Translations under genes and position numbers: made by a program
Notes under the pieces: generated by a model
What the model was told of the DNA's origin: nothing
The model's input: only the letters and a program-made list of their open reading frames with translations
Databases searched by the model: none
Source of the DNA: Sulfurimonadaceae bacterium
GTDB lineage: Bacteria; Campylobacterota; Campylobacteria; Campylobacterales; Sulfurimonadaceae
DNA length: 64,000 bases
Reading direction: 5' to 3'
Assembly (NCBI GenBank): GCA_028683835.1
Contig: JAQUHB010000005.1
Span: forward strand, 1-64,000
In this document: positions 51,776 through 61,287 of the stretch, piece after piece
Position numbering within the stretch: the stretch's first letter is position 1
How the letters are laid out: the number at the start of each line of letters is the position of its first letter

Positions 51776-53704
51776 TTAAAATTTAAGTTTGAGTCCTGCA
51801 ATCGCAGTTGTCGTATAGTTTACAGGATAGATAGCATTATCGCTGACCCATAAACCATTTTTCTGATTGAATAAGTTGTTTATTTTAGCGAAAATCTCCC
51901 AAGTTTTCTTTGCATATGTAGCAGAGATATCCGTGCTTACATAAGCATCCTGTTTTTGGCTTGCGTTGTTTGCAAAATCATCCGCCGCGTAAGATTGGCT
52001 TCTGTAAACCTCTGTGAGAGCGAATGTCGTCGCTTCGTTTGGAAGATAGCTCAGTGCCGCTTTGACATTGTGATTACTTACTCCCGGGAGTTTATTTCCT
52101 GCATAATCATTGACTCCATTTTTTTCTTTATCGATGATGGCTTGAACGTAGTTGTAGTTCAATACTACATTAAACTTCTCATTGATTATGTATTTGTCAG
52201 AGAGGTCAAAACCATATTTGTGGGACTTATCTATGTTTGTGTTTTTAGAACTAGTCGGTCCCGAATAATCCGCATAATAAAAGATCTCATCTTTGAGGTC
52301 AATGTAATAGAGAGAGAGCTTAAATTTGTTCTCTTTTTGGATGTTGTTGTATCCAAGCGTATAGTTATTTGCCTCCATTGGTTTTATTGCTCCACTGAAA
52401 TAGGTTTGCCATGTCGAGGAGTTGAAACCGAAAAATCTGTCGATGTCAGGTGCTTGGTAGGAGTGGGCATAGTTTGCAAAAACTGAACTCTCTTTGTCCA
52501 GTACATAGTTATATCCAAGCTCTACGCCGTGTAGATTTTTGCTTGTATTGAGACCCTGATCCGCAAAAGAGTAGTCCACTCTTTCAAATCTGTACCCAAG
52601 TTTGAATGTCGAGTCGCCGAGATGTAAGGCACTCATGATAAAACCTGCATTGTTGTTTTTGTTAAATGTATTATCTGCTTGCTCTCTTTTACCGAAAAAA
52701 CCCTCATATCCAAGTGCAAGGGAAAGTGTGTCGGTTGTATAATCCAAAGAGATCTTGCCTGTATTGTAGGTGTAAAGAGATGGACCTGAATATGATGGAA
52801 CATAGTCGGATTTTTTCCTTTCATTCCCTGCATCTATGTGTAAAGAGAGGGAAGGACTCAGAGCATAACTTGCACCTGCATTGAGTGAATCTGTATCGTA
52901 AAGCTGGTGAGATGTATAGCCAGCGAATTGTGCCGGATTGCTTGTATACTGATCTTTTGTCATGCTTCCGCCATAGATGACATCCGTTCTTGCAAAGTTC
53001 GCACCTAAGCGAAGCTCCAGCTTTTCTGTAGGGAAATAGGAGAGATTAAACGTGCCTGTAGAGAGTCTGTTTTCGTCTTTGCCTCCATTTGCATCGGTCG
53101 TACGGATACCAGCAGATTTTTGCGCTTCACCGCTTGCCGAGAGCGAGAATTTTTCATCGCTGTGTCCAAAGTAAAAAGAGCCGTCTGCCACACCGTAGGT
53201 TCCACCGTAAAATGAAACCTCTTTGTCATTGTTTTGTTTAGTCGTTATGTTGATGACACCTGCATTCGCACCATCACCCGCTGTGACGATCCCACCGGAC
53301 TTTATGATCTCAATACGTTCTATGGAAGCAGGTGAGATACTGCTCAACAGAGGAGCAACGGTATCGATATTGTTTATTTTTCTGCCGTTAAGAGTCACGA
53401 CTATGTTTTGATATCCATCAGTGATACCATATCCGTGAATATCTAATTTCTGTGTAAACGGATTTCCAAAAGTAGGCATTGTGACGACAGATGTCTGCTC
53501 ATTTAAAAACTCATATATATTTTGTACATGCGCTTTTTGGATATCTTGTGCTGTGTAAACTTCAACAGCATCAGTTGATTTGAGCTCATCTGTTTTGATG
53601 GCTGTGGAATTTACTGTTAAAGGTTCAAGTGTAACCTTGTCTTGCGCACAAAGCGAACTTATTAATGATGCTAAAACTAGTGATATTTTTATAGAATTGT
53701 TCAT
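51776..53704 (-). CDS. TonB-dependent receptor (BtuB-like)
   Basis: Plug domain IVVTLNGRKINNIDT...IERIEIIKSGG; beta-barrel; terminal LKLKF; cobQ in same cluster. Confidence 0.9.
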   Translation of the reverse strand: MNNSIKISLVLASLISSLCAQDKVTLEPLTVNSTAIKTDELKSTDAVEVYTAQDIQKAHVQNIYEFLNEQTSVVTMPTFGNPFTQKLDIHGYGITDGYQNIVVTLNGRKINNIDTVAPLLSSISPASIERIEIIKSGGIVTAGDGANAGVINITTKQNNDKEVSFYGGTYGVADGSFYFGHSDEKFSLSASGEAQKSAGIRTTDANGGKDENRLSTGTFNLSYFPTEKLELRLGANFARTDVIYGGSMTKDQYTSNPAQFAGYTSHQLYDTDSLNAGASYALSPSLSLHIDAGNERKKSDYVPSYSGPSLYTYNTGKISLDYTTDTLSLALGYEGFFGKREQADNTFNKNNNAGFIMSALHLGDSTFKLGYRFERVDYSFADQGLNTSKNLHGVELGYNYVLDKESSVFANYAHSYQAPDIDRFFGFNSSTWQTYFSGAIKPMEANNYTLGYNNIQKENKFKLSLYYIDLKDEIFYYADYSGPTSSKNTNIDKSHKYGFDLSDKYIINEKFNVVLNYNYVQAIIDKEKNGVNDYAGNKLPGVSNHNVKAALSYLPNEATTFALTEVYRSQSYAADDFANNASQKQDAYVSTDISATYAKKTWEIFAKINNLFNQKNGLWVSDNAIYPVNYTTTAIAGLKLKF

Positions 53705-53759
53705 TTGTTTCCTTGAGTTATTTGATATTTTTTTGTTTATATGTAAGAGATAAAGAGTC

Positions 53760-54083
53760 TCAAGGCGGTGAAATAGAGGTATTTAGCGTGACAAAGATCT
53801 GAGGTCGTGATTTTTGGAGTGCGTGGAGTTTGAGGGTTTTACGGGTGCGCTTTTTGTAAAAACAGTTACACGAGCAAGGCTTTGAAGAGAGTTCGAGAAC
53901 GCTTGATGTGGCGGCAAGTTCCTCCTCTTCGGTCTCTACCTCTTCATCTAAAAAATTTACCATATAAAAACTTTGCACTCTTGAGCACTGTGCATGAAGC
54001 GTGACTTGATTGACAGTAGCGGTAATAGCGCGGAGGGTAAAATAGTTTTTACCAAATCCCTTAGGCAGTTTCATGATTCTCAT
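53760..54083 (-). CDS. Hypothetical Cys-containing small protein (uncertain)
   Basis: ORF with CSCNC near C-terminal half, upstream of TonB receptor. Confidence 0.4.
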   Translation of the reverse strand: MRIMKLPKGFGKNYFTLRAITATVNQVTLHAQCSRVQSFYMVNFLDEEVETEEEELAATSSVLELSSKPCSCNCFYKKRTRKTLKLHALQKSRPQIFVTLNTSISPP

Positions 54084-54134
54084 TTGGGGTGATTTTTTTT
54101 GGAATTGTACATAAATGTAGGCTAGAATACAACT

Positions 54135-55463
54135 ATGAAACTATCTCACTTAAAACAACTCATAGATTATTTTAAAAAATTTCAAAAGGTTAGCGCCATA
54201 TACAGAGTCTCAGACACCATTATCAAAGTGGCATTTGACAGAGATGATGAGATCTATTTTGATATGCAACGCTCCAATTCGGCAATATTTAAATGCAAGA
54301 GTTATACCCGCTCAAAGGTCTACAATGCCCCTTTTGATGTCGTACTTTCAAAGCGTTTTAGTCGCTGTGAAGTGGAAGATGTTTTTCTCGTCGGTGATGA
54401 CAAAATCCTCCGTTTTACAACCGTACAAAAAGGTGCTTATAAAGAGATAAGAACCTATTTACAGTTTGAGTTTACAGGAAAATATACCAATATTATCATT
54501 TTAGATGAGGATGAGGTCGTTCTTGAAGCTTTACGCCATATCGATCTTTTTTCCTCATTTCGTGAAGTGCGCGTGGGACAAAAACTGCTTCCTCCACCAA
54601 CTGCGCCATTTGTGGCAAAAGAATATCCACTTGAGGATCTAAAAAGGTTCCTTGAAGAGACGTATCAAGAAAGAATGAACTCAAGACTCAAAGTGTTAAA
54701 AGAGCAAAAATCTGCACTTTTAGAAAAGAAATTGACACGTCTAAGAAAATTGTATGGTGCACTTGATGATGAAAAAATCTTAAAAAAAGAGGCAGAAAAA
54801 AATGAGTATTTAGGCAATCTCATTTTGGCAAATTTGCATCTTATCAAACCCTATGAAAAGCACTTACATGTAAAGGACTTTGAAGGTAACGACGTAGAGA
54901 TAAAGATCGATTCTCTTTTTGGTGTACCAGCGGATATTGCCAAATATTTTTTTAAAACCTCTAAAAAACTTAAACAAAAATCGAAAAATCTTCATATAGA
55001 ACGTGCTTCACTGCTTGAAAAAATGGAGTTTTTAAAACACTTTATTCAGACTGTGCAAAATGCAACTGATATCTCAAAAATAGAGCTTCTTTTTCCTGCA
55101 AAAAAACAGGAGAAAAAAGTAAAACAGAGCGAATCTATAGAACAGTTTTTCATTGATGGCTATAAAGTAATGATAGGGAAGAGTGAAAAAGGAAATATTG
55201 AACTTCTGCAAAAAGCTAAAGCAAAAGATACATGGTTGCATCTCAAAGATCGTCCATCAGCGCATGTGATTATCGTCTCAGATAAACAGTCGCTTCCTCA
55301 TCATATAATCTATGAAGCCGCAAAACTCTGTGTGGATTTTTCCGTATTTGAAAAAGGACGTTATTTGGTCGATTTTACTCCAAGACGTGAGGTAAAGATG
55401 CAAGAGGGCGCAAATGTCCTTTACAATAAATATAACACAATAGAGGTAGATAACACTCTTTAG
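54135..55463 (+). CDS. NFACT family protein (RqcH/fibronectin-binding-like)
   Basis: C-terminal NFACT-R region TWLHLKDRPSAHVIIVSDKQSLPHHIIYEAAKLCVDFS; N-terminal NFACT-N. Confidence 0.88.
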   Translation: MKLSHLKQLIDYFKKFQKVSAIYRVSDTIIKVAFDRDDEIYFDMQRSNSAIFKCKSYTRSKVYNAPFDVVLSKRFSRCEVEDVFLVGDDKILRFTTVQKGAYKEIRTYLQFEFTGKYTNIIILDEDEVVLEALRHIDLFSSFREVRVGQKLLPPPTAPFVAKEYPLEDLKRFLEETYQERMNSRLKVLKEQKSALLEKKLTRLRKLYGALDDEKILKKEAEKNEYLGNLILANLHLIKPYEKHLHVKDFEGNDVEIKIDSLFGVPADIAKYFFKTSKKLKQKSKNLHIERASLLEKMEFLKHFIQTVQNATDISKIELLFPAKKQEKKVKQSESIEQFFIDGYKVMIGKSEKGNIELLQKAKAKDTWLHLKDRPSAHVIIVSDKQSLPHHIIYEAAKLCVDFSVFEKGRYLVDFTPRREVKMQEGANVLYNKYNTIEVDNTL

Positions 55464-55472
55464 GAGGTTACT

Positions 55473-55775
55473 GTGGCACTAGATGCAGTCGGAAGTACAA
55501 TTTATGTTAATCAGCAAATGGCAAGTGTTTCAAGTGAACATACTGCGAGGATGAATCGTATCGAGATGCAAAATGTAACAGCAGCCATTGCTGTAAATAC
55601 AGAAGAAAAAGAGGTCATTGAAGTTCGTCCAACAGAGGCAAATCACTCTATTGATGAAGATCGTGAGCATGAGAGACAAGAGCACAATGAAGAGCAAAAA
55701 AGATCTCCAAAAAAGAACCATGAAGATGAAAAAAAGGATGATTCTCCACTCTACCATTTAGATATTAAAGTCTAA
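55473..55775 (+). CDS. Small hydrophilic protein, unknown function
   Basis: ORF close behind the NFACT gene with AGGAGG RBS; E/K/H-rich C-terminus. Confidence 0.65.
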   Translation: MALDAVGSTIYVNQQMASVSSEHTARMNRIEMQNVTAAIAVNTEEKEVIEVRPTEANHSIDEDREHERQEHNEEQKRSPKKNHEDEKKDDSPLYHLDIKV

Positions 55776-55819
55776 GTTAGATATAATCGAAGTATAAATT
55801 TTTAAAAATGGAATTCCTT

Positions 55820-56584
55820 ATGAGTATATTAAAAACGGATGCTTCTTTGAAAGATAGAATCCTAACAGGTGTCGCACTTATCGCAGGTGTTGCGGGAGTT
55901 GGGTATGTAGACAACTTTTATTTGACTTGGCTTGTTCTTGGTGTTGTCTATCTCTTTGCATTTTATGAAGCAAATGCGCTCTTTGGTTTAGAAAAAAATT
56001 CACTTTTCTTTTATGCGGCACTTTTATGGGTTGCGGCTCTTTTTTACCCTTATGGTGATGACCTTTTAGTTATCTCCGGTGTTATCTTTTTCGGTGCTGT
56101 TGCGTACACTCAAAATATCCCGTGGAAAAACTTTTTACCGTTTTTATATCCAACGGCTGGGATGCTTTATATCTGGACACTGTATCAAGAATATGCGATG
56201 ATCTCACTTTTATGGCTTGTTGTTGCAGTTGCAGCTACAGATATTGGCGCTTTTGCCGTTGGTAAAACGATAGGAAGAACACCATTTTCTCCTACAAGCC
56301 CAAAGAAAACAATCGAGGGAGTTGTGGGTGGAGTTCTCATCGGTACGGGTGCGAGTTTTTATTTTGGTGTTGCAATAGTTGGAACACCTTTGGCGGTTAT
56401 TATCTCTTTTCTTGTTGCTTTTTCATCTATCTTTGGTGATCTTTTTGAAAGTTATCTCAAACGCCGAGCCGGTGTGAAAGACAGTGGACATATCTTGCCC
56501 GGTCATGGCGGCATACTCGATAGAATAGATGGTTATCTTTTTGCATCGGTGGTTATGATTGTTATGCTTCGCGGTCTGGTTTAA
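55820..56584 (+). CDS. cdsA: Phosphatidate cytidylyltransferase
   Basis: TDIGAFAVGKTIGRTPFSPTSPKKTIEG; SILGD-like SIFGDLFESYLKRRAGVKDSGHILPGHGGILDRIDG. Confidence 0.97.
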   Translation: MSILKTDASLKDRILTGVALIAGVAGVGYVDNFYLTWLVLGVVYLFAFYEANALFGLEKNSLFFYAALLWVAALFYPYGDDLLVISGVIFFGAVAYTQNIPWKNFLPFLYPTAGMLYIWTLYQEYAMISLLWLVVAVAATDIGAFAVGKTIGRTPFSPTSPKKTIEGVVGGVLIGTGASFYFGVAIVGTPLAVIISFLVAFSSIFGDLFESYLKRRAGVKDSGHILPGHGGILDRIDGYLFASVVMIVMLRGLV

Positions 56585-56587
56585 CAC

Positions 56588-57658
56588 TTGATCCTTCTTG
56601 GAAGTACCGGTTCCATTGGAGTCAATACGCTTGCTATTGCCGAGCGATTTAATCTCTGTATAGATGTTTTAGTTGCTGGAAAAAACATCACTCTTTTAAA
56701 TGAACAGATAAAAATTCATAAACCTCGTGTTGTTGTTGTTTCTGATATAGAAGATTGTAAAAATGTCCAACATGAGAATGTTTTATGTGGCGAAGAGGCT
56801 ATTTTAGAGGCGATAGAAAATTCTCAAAGTACTTTGGTCGTTAATGCTTTAGTAGGCTTTTTGGGACTTCGTCCAACACTTAAAGCCATAGAATGCGGTA
56901 AACGTGTGGCTTTGGCAAACAAAGAGAGTTTGGTCGCCGCAGGTGCTTTTATAGACACTTCGAAGATTCAACCCATAGACAGCGAGCATTTCGGACTTTG
57001 GTATCTTCTGCAAAATAGAGCTATTGAGAGTATGACTATCACCGCAAGCGGTGGGGCATTTCGAGATTGGGATCTGCGAGATTTACCAAACGCGACTTTA
57101 TCTGACACTCAAAAACACCCAAACTGGTCGATGGGACAAAAGATCACCATAGACTCTGCGACAATGGTCAATAAGATGTTTGAACTTTTAGAAGCAAGAT
57201 GGCTTTTTGGCGAGGGCAGATATGATGCTATCATCGAGACGAAATCACTTATTCATGCGCTTATCAACTTCAAAGACGGTTCTACTACGGCGCATATCGC
57301 TAACGCTTCGATGCAGCTTCCTATCTCTTATGCGATCATGAGCAGAGTTGATGAGCAGATTTTAGAGCCTGTGGATCTCGTAAAAGCCGGAAGTTTGGAA
57401 TTTCGGGAGATAGATGTCAGACGTTATCCGATCTGGCAGATCAAAGAGGAGCTTTTAAAAAATCCTAAACGCGGCGTAGTCGTCAATGCCGCGAATGAAG
57501 CGGCGATTGCGAACTTCATCGCAGGAAAAAAAGGGTTTATGGATATCTCAAAAGATATCATCACAGCGTATGAGAAGTTTGATCATGAGCCAAAAAACGT
57601 AGAAGAGGTATTTGCCATTGACAAAGAAGTACGTAAATTTGTGGAGATGCTTGGATGA
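56588..57658 (+). CDS. dxr: 1-deoxy-D-xylulose 5-phosphate reductoisomerase
   Basis: LLGSTGSIGVNTL; ANKESLVAAG; DSEHFGLW; SGGAFRD; TTG start. Confidence 0.97.
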   Translation: MILLGSTGSIGVNTLAIAERFNLCIDVLVAGKNITLLNEQIKIHKPRVVVVSDIEDCKNVQHENVLCGEEAILEAIENSQSTLVVNALVGFLGLRPTLKAIECGKRVALANKESLVAAGAFIDTSKIQPIDSEHFGLWYLLQNRAIESMTITASGGAFRDWDLRDLPNATLSDTQKHPNWSMGQKITIDSATMVNKMFELLEARWLFGEGRYDAIIETKSLIHALINFKDGSTTAHIANASMQLPISYAIMSRVDEQILEPVDLVKAGSLEFREIDVRRYPIWQIKEELLKNPKRGVVVNAANEAAIANFIAGKKGFMDISKDIITAYEKFDHEPKNVEEVFAIDKEVRKFVEMLG

Positions 57659-58188
57659 AAACTCTTATCTTGCATGGTTGGGGCGGAAGTGATTTTCCTC
57701 ACTGGCAAAGCTATCTTGCAAGTGAACTGGCTAAAGATTACGGCACGGTGAGTTTTCCTCTTTTAAAAGATAAAGATACTCCGCAAAAAGATGTTTGGAT
57801 GGCGCAAGTTCAAGAAATCTTAGAGGATTTTAAACCTGATATCGTCGTGTGTCACTCTTTGGCAAATATTCTCTGGTTTCATCTTTGCAATGAAAAAAAG
57901 ATAAATACGCAAATCAAAAAACTCTTTTTAGTCGCACCCCCAAGTCTTACATGTAAGCTCGAAGAACTTTCCACTTTTTTTCCAGTTGCAATTCCAAAAG
58001 AGCTATATGCAAAAAATGTCACGCTTATCACTTCCACAAATGATCCATATTTAAATCAAGAAGAGGCTTTATCTTTAGCAAAAGCATTAGAGGTCAATCA
58101 TACTGTTTTAACAGATGCCGGACATATTAACGCGGCAAGCGGTTATGGTGCATGGGAAGAAATTATTTCGTTGGTTCAATCAGTTTAA
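57655..58188 (+). CDS. RBBP9/YdeN-like alpha/beta hydrolase
   Basis: LHGWGGSDFPHWQSYLASEL; VVCHSLANILWFH; DAGHINAASGYGAW. Confidence 0.88.
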   Translation: MKTLILHGWGGSDFPHWQSYLASELAKDYGTVSFPLLKDKDTPQKDVWMAQVQEILEDFKPDIVVCHSLANILWFHLCNEKKINTQIKKLFLVAPPSLTCKLEELSTFFPVAIPKELYAKNVTLITSTNDPYLNQEEALSLAKALEVNHTVLTDAGHINAASGYGAWEEIISLVQSV

Positions 58189-58251
58189 AGATTTGAAGTT
58201 TTATTGCAGTAAAATCATCACTGGGCTTCTCTATATTAAAAGGAATATAGC

Positions 58252-60276
58252 ATGTTAGTAAACTTACAAAGAGCAATACAAAGTATTACTGAAAAAATTG
58301 GTTTTTTTCAACCTTTATATGAAGCGATTATAAACTCTTTTCAAGCAAATGCAAACAATATAGAGATTTCTTTTATTAAAGATGAACATGAAAATATTTT
58401 AGGCTATAAAATAAAAGATGATGGAGATGGTTTTACAGATGAAAATATAAAATCATATTTAACACTTTGGAGTGATTATAAAATAAAACTAGGTGCTCTT
58501 GGTAGTGGTAGAATTATGTGTTTAAAAGTATTTGATGATATTTTAGTTGAAAGTCAGACTAAAAATACGAAAAACTTAAATGGACAAAAAGTCAAATTTG
58601 ACTTTAATAAAAATTTTACAGCTAATTCAATAGAGGAAATAGACAAAGTAGAAAATGCTTCAACTACGAGTTATACATATACTACATTTCAAAATATAAA
58701 TGAAGAATATATAAAACAAAACGGACACGAAAAATACGATATAGAAAAAATAAAAAATGATTTATTTATTAAGTTATTACCTATGTTTATTCGATTTAAA
58801 AATGAAGAAAAAATATTTTCAATAAGTATTGAAAAAGAAAAATGGTTAAATGAAAAAAATTTAAAAGAAAGATTTGATGAGCATAACTTTTTAAATAAAG
58901 ATTTTTGTATTACTGTGGATTTATCTAAGTTTGATAAAGAAAACAATGATATAAAAAATGAAAAAACATATACATTCGATTTACTTTATAGAGTTCAAAA
59001 AGATGATAAAAATACTTTAGAACAGTTCTATGGTGCTTCAGATAGGTATATAAAGGAATTTGCCAAAGGTGTAAGGTTAGAAAAACTAGACTCAGGATAC
59101 AGTGGAATCTTTTGTTTAACATCAGACTATTTTGAGGAGAATCGAGTAAAAGATTCAAGGAATGAGTTTGTTATTGGTTTTGGAGAAAGCAATCCAACGA
59201 AAGAAAATCCAATTACATTTCCAGAAATTAATGAATTACTGAGAAAGAAATTAGATGAAATATTAAAAGAAACATTTCCTCAAGTAGAAGAAAATTTAGA
59301 AAAAAGAAAGCAGAAAATAATAGAACAATTTCCACATTTAACACGGTATGTAAATAAAATTGAGAATTTGACTATTTCAGAATCTAATATCTTAAAAAAG
59401 GCAGAAAAAGAATTTTTTGAAGAGACAAAAAAAGTCAGAAAAGAAGTTAAAAAGTTTACGGATGCACTTAAAAAAGATAAAACTAATTTCAGTGAAAAAA
59501 AATTTAAAGAGATAACGAGTCATTTTACTGAAGTAGGAAGAGAACAGCTTGCTGATTATATTGGATATAGACAAACTATTATTGATATGTTAATTGAAAT
59601 TTATGATGAAACATCAAAAAACAAATCTGCTTTCAAAGAAAAGGATATTCATAATTTATTTATGCCAAAAGGTAACACAAGTCAAGACTTATTTACTTAT
59701 GCCAATAATGTTTGGATTTTTGATGATAAATTTATGTCCTATAACTATTGTGCAAGTGATAAAACTATTGCCAAAATAGTAAGCGATGTTACAGGAAAAA
59801 CAGTAGATGAAGTTATTAAACATCACAGAAATCAAGAACCTGATTTGGTTATGTTTTATTCTAATCAGGATAGCGAGTATAAAGATGTTTTATTGATAGA
59901 ATTTAAACGCTTAAATAATGAATTGTCAGAAAAGAAAAAAGCAATTATGCAACTTCAAGATTATCCAATGTACATTAGAAAAAATATAGAGAATGTTAGA
60001 AGCATATTTTCTTATACAATTATTGATATTGATGAACCCTTTAGAGAATGGTTAACTGATTCACAAACTTTTGATGAATATTCTTTTGGGGATAGTACAA
60101 ATAAAATCAGTTCATTCTATAAATATATTAGTGGCAAAGATGGGGCTATTAATGCACATTTAAATGTTATAGAATTTTTTCAAGTTTTACAAGATGCAAA
60201 TAAAAGAAATCAAGTATTTTTAGATATTTTAAAACAGACTTTTAACGTAAATAATAATGGTGAAAAAGAGCAGTAG
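58252..60276 (+). CDS. GHKL-type ATPase with C-terminal PD-(D/E)XK-like nuclease motif (putative defence effector)
   Basis: N box EAIINSFQANA; G1 IKDDGDGF; G2-like LGALGSGR; C-terminal EPDLVMFYSNQDSEYKDVLLIEFKR. Confidence 0.8.
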   Translation: MLVNLQRAIQSITEKIGFFQPLYEAIINSFQANANNIEISFIKDEHENILGYKIKDDGDGFTDENIKSYLTLWSDYKIKLGALGSGRIMCLKVFDDILVESQTKNTKNLNGQKVKFDFNKNFTANSIEEIDKVENASTTSYTYTTFQNINEEYIKQNGHEKYDIEKIKNDLFIKLLPMFIRFKNEEKIFSISIEKEKWLNEKNLKERFDEHNFLNKDFCITVDLSKFDKENNDIKNEKTYTFDLLYRVQKDDKNTLEQFYGASDRYIKEFAKGVRLEKLDSGYSGIFCLTSDYFEENRVKDSRNEFVIGFGESNPTKENPITFPEINELLRKKLDEILKETFPQVEENLEKRKQKIIEQFPHLTRYVNKIENLTISESNILKKAEKEFFEETKKVRKEVKKFTDALKKDKTNFSEKKFKEITSHFTEVGREQLADYIGYRQTIIDMLIEIYDETSKNKSAFKEKDIHNLFMPKGNTSQDLFTYANNVWIFDDKFMSYNYCASDKTIAKIVSDVTGKTVDEVIKHHRNQEPDLVMFYSNQDSEYKDVLLIEFKRLNNELSEKKKAIMQLQDYPMYIRKNIENVRSIFSYTIIDIDEPFREWLTDSQTFDEYSFGDSTNKISSFYKYISGKDGAINAHLNVIEFFQVLQDANKRNQVFLDILKQTFNVNNNGEKEQ

Positions 60277-61287
60277 ATGAATTATATAGGCTCAAAATTA
60301 AAATTATCAAGTTTTTTAAAAGATGAAATCCTACGAGTGCTAGATGGAGAGTTGTCTGATAAGATCTTTTGCGACATCTTTGCAGGAACGGGAATAGTTG
60401 GTAGGACGTTTAAAAAAGATGTGAAAAGTGTTATCAGTAATGATTTGGAGCATTATAGTTTTGTTTTAAATAAAAACTATATAGAAAACTCCAACGTGTT
60501 GGATAATAAAGAGGATTATATTGAGAGGCTTAACAGCCTACCACTCATGGAAGATGGATTTATTTATCAAAATTATTGCATGGGAAGCGGAAGCGGTCGG
60601 CAGTATTTTAGTGATCTAAACGGGCAAAAGATAGATACGATTAGAATCAAGATACAAGAGCTTCATGAGTCTAAAGAGATAGATGATGCGATGTTTTATT
60701 TTTTACTTGCTTCTCTGATAGAGAGTGCAGATAAAGTTGCGAACACTGCTTCGGTTTATGGGGCGTTTTTAAAACATATTAAAAAATCTGCTGCAAAAGA
60801 GTTGGTACTTGAAGCAGCAGATTTTAAGATAGATGAATCCGAACATAAAGTTTATAATGAGGATGCAAACGAACTTACAAATAAAATAGAAGGTGACATC
60901 CTATATCTTGATCCTCCGTACAACGAAAGACAATACAGCGCAAATTATCATATCTTAAATACGATTTCACTCTACGATAAGTTTATTCCAAAAGGAAAGA
61001 CAGGGCTGAGAGAGTATAATCGCTCTGATTATTGTAAAAAGAAAACAGTTCATGAAAGTTTTGAGGAGCTCATAAAAGACGCAAAATTCAAATACATTTT
61101 TTTGAGTTATAACAATGAGGGAATCATGAGTGAGGAAGAGGTTAAAAATATTATGATGAAGTACGGTAAGTATGAGCTTGCGACAAAAGAGTACCAAAGA
61201 TTTAAAGCAGATAAAACAGAAAATAGAAATCACACAGCAACTTCTACCTATGAATATTTACATATATTAATAAAGGATGCGTATTGA
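60277..61287 (+). CDS. D12-class DNA N6-adenine methyltransferase
   Basis: [43 protein letters not shown]. Confidence 0.9.
   Translation: MNYIGSKLKLSSFLKDEILRVLDGELSDKIFCDIFAGTGIVGRTFKKDVKSVISNDLEHYSFVLNKNYIENSNVLDNKEDYIERLNSLPLMEDGFIYQNYCMGSGSGRQYFSDLNGQKIDTIRIKIQELHESKEIDDAMFYFLLASLIESADKVANTASVYGAFLKHIKKSAAKELVLEAADFKIDESEHKVYNEDANELTNKIEGDILYLDPPYNERQYSANYHILNTISLYDKFIPKGKTGLREYNRSDYCKKKTVHESFEELIKDAKFKYIFLSYNNEGIMSEEEVKNIMMKYGKYELATKEYQRFKADKTENRNHTATSTYEYLHILIKDAY

Noticed and set aside
51956-52486. + strand ORF of 176 aa
   Set aside because: Antisense to the TonB receptor; composition looks like reverse-complemented barrel codons.
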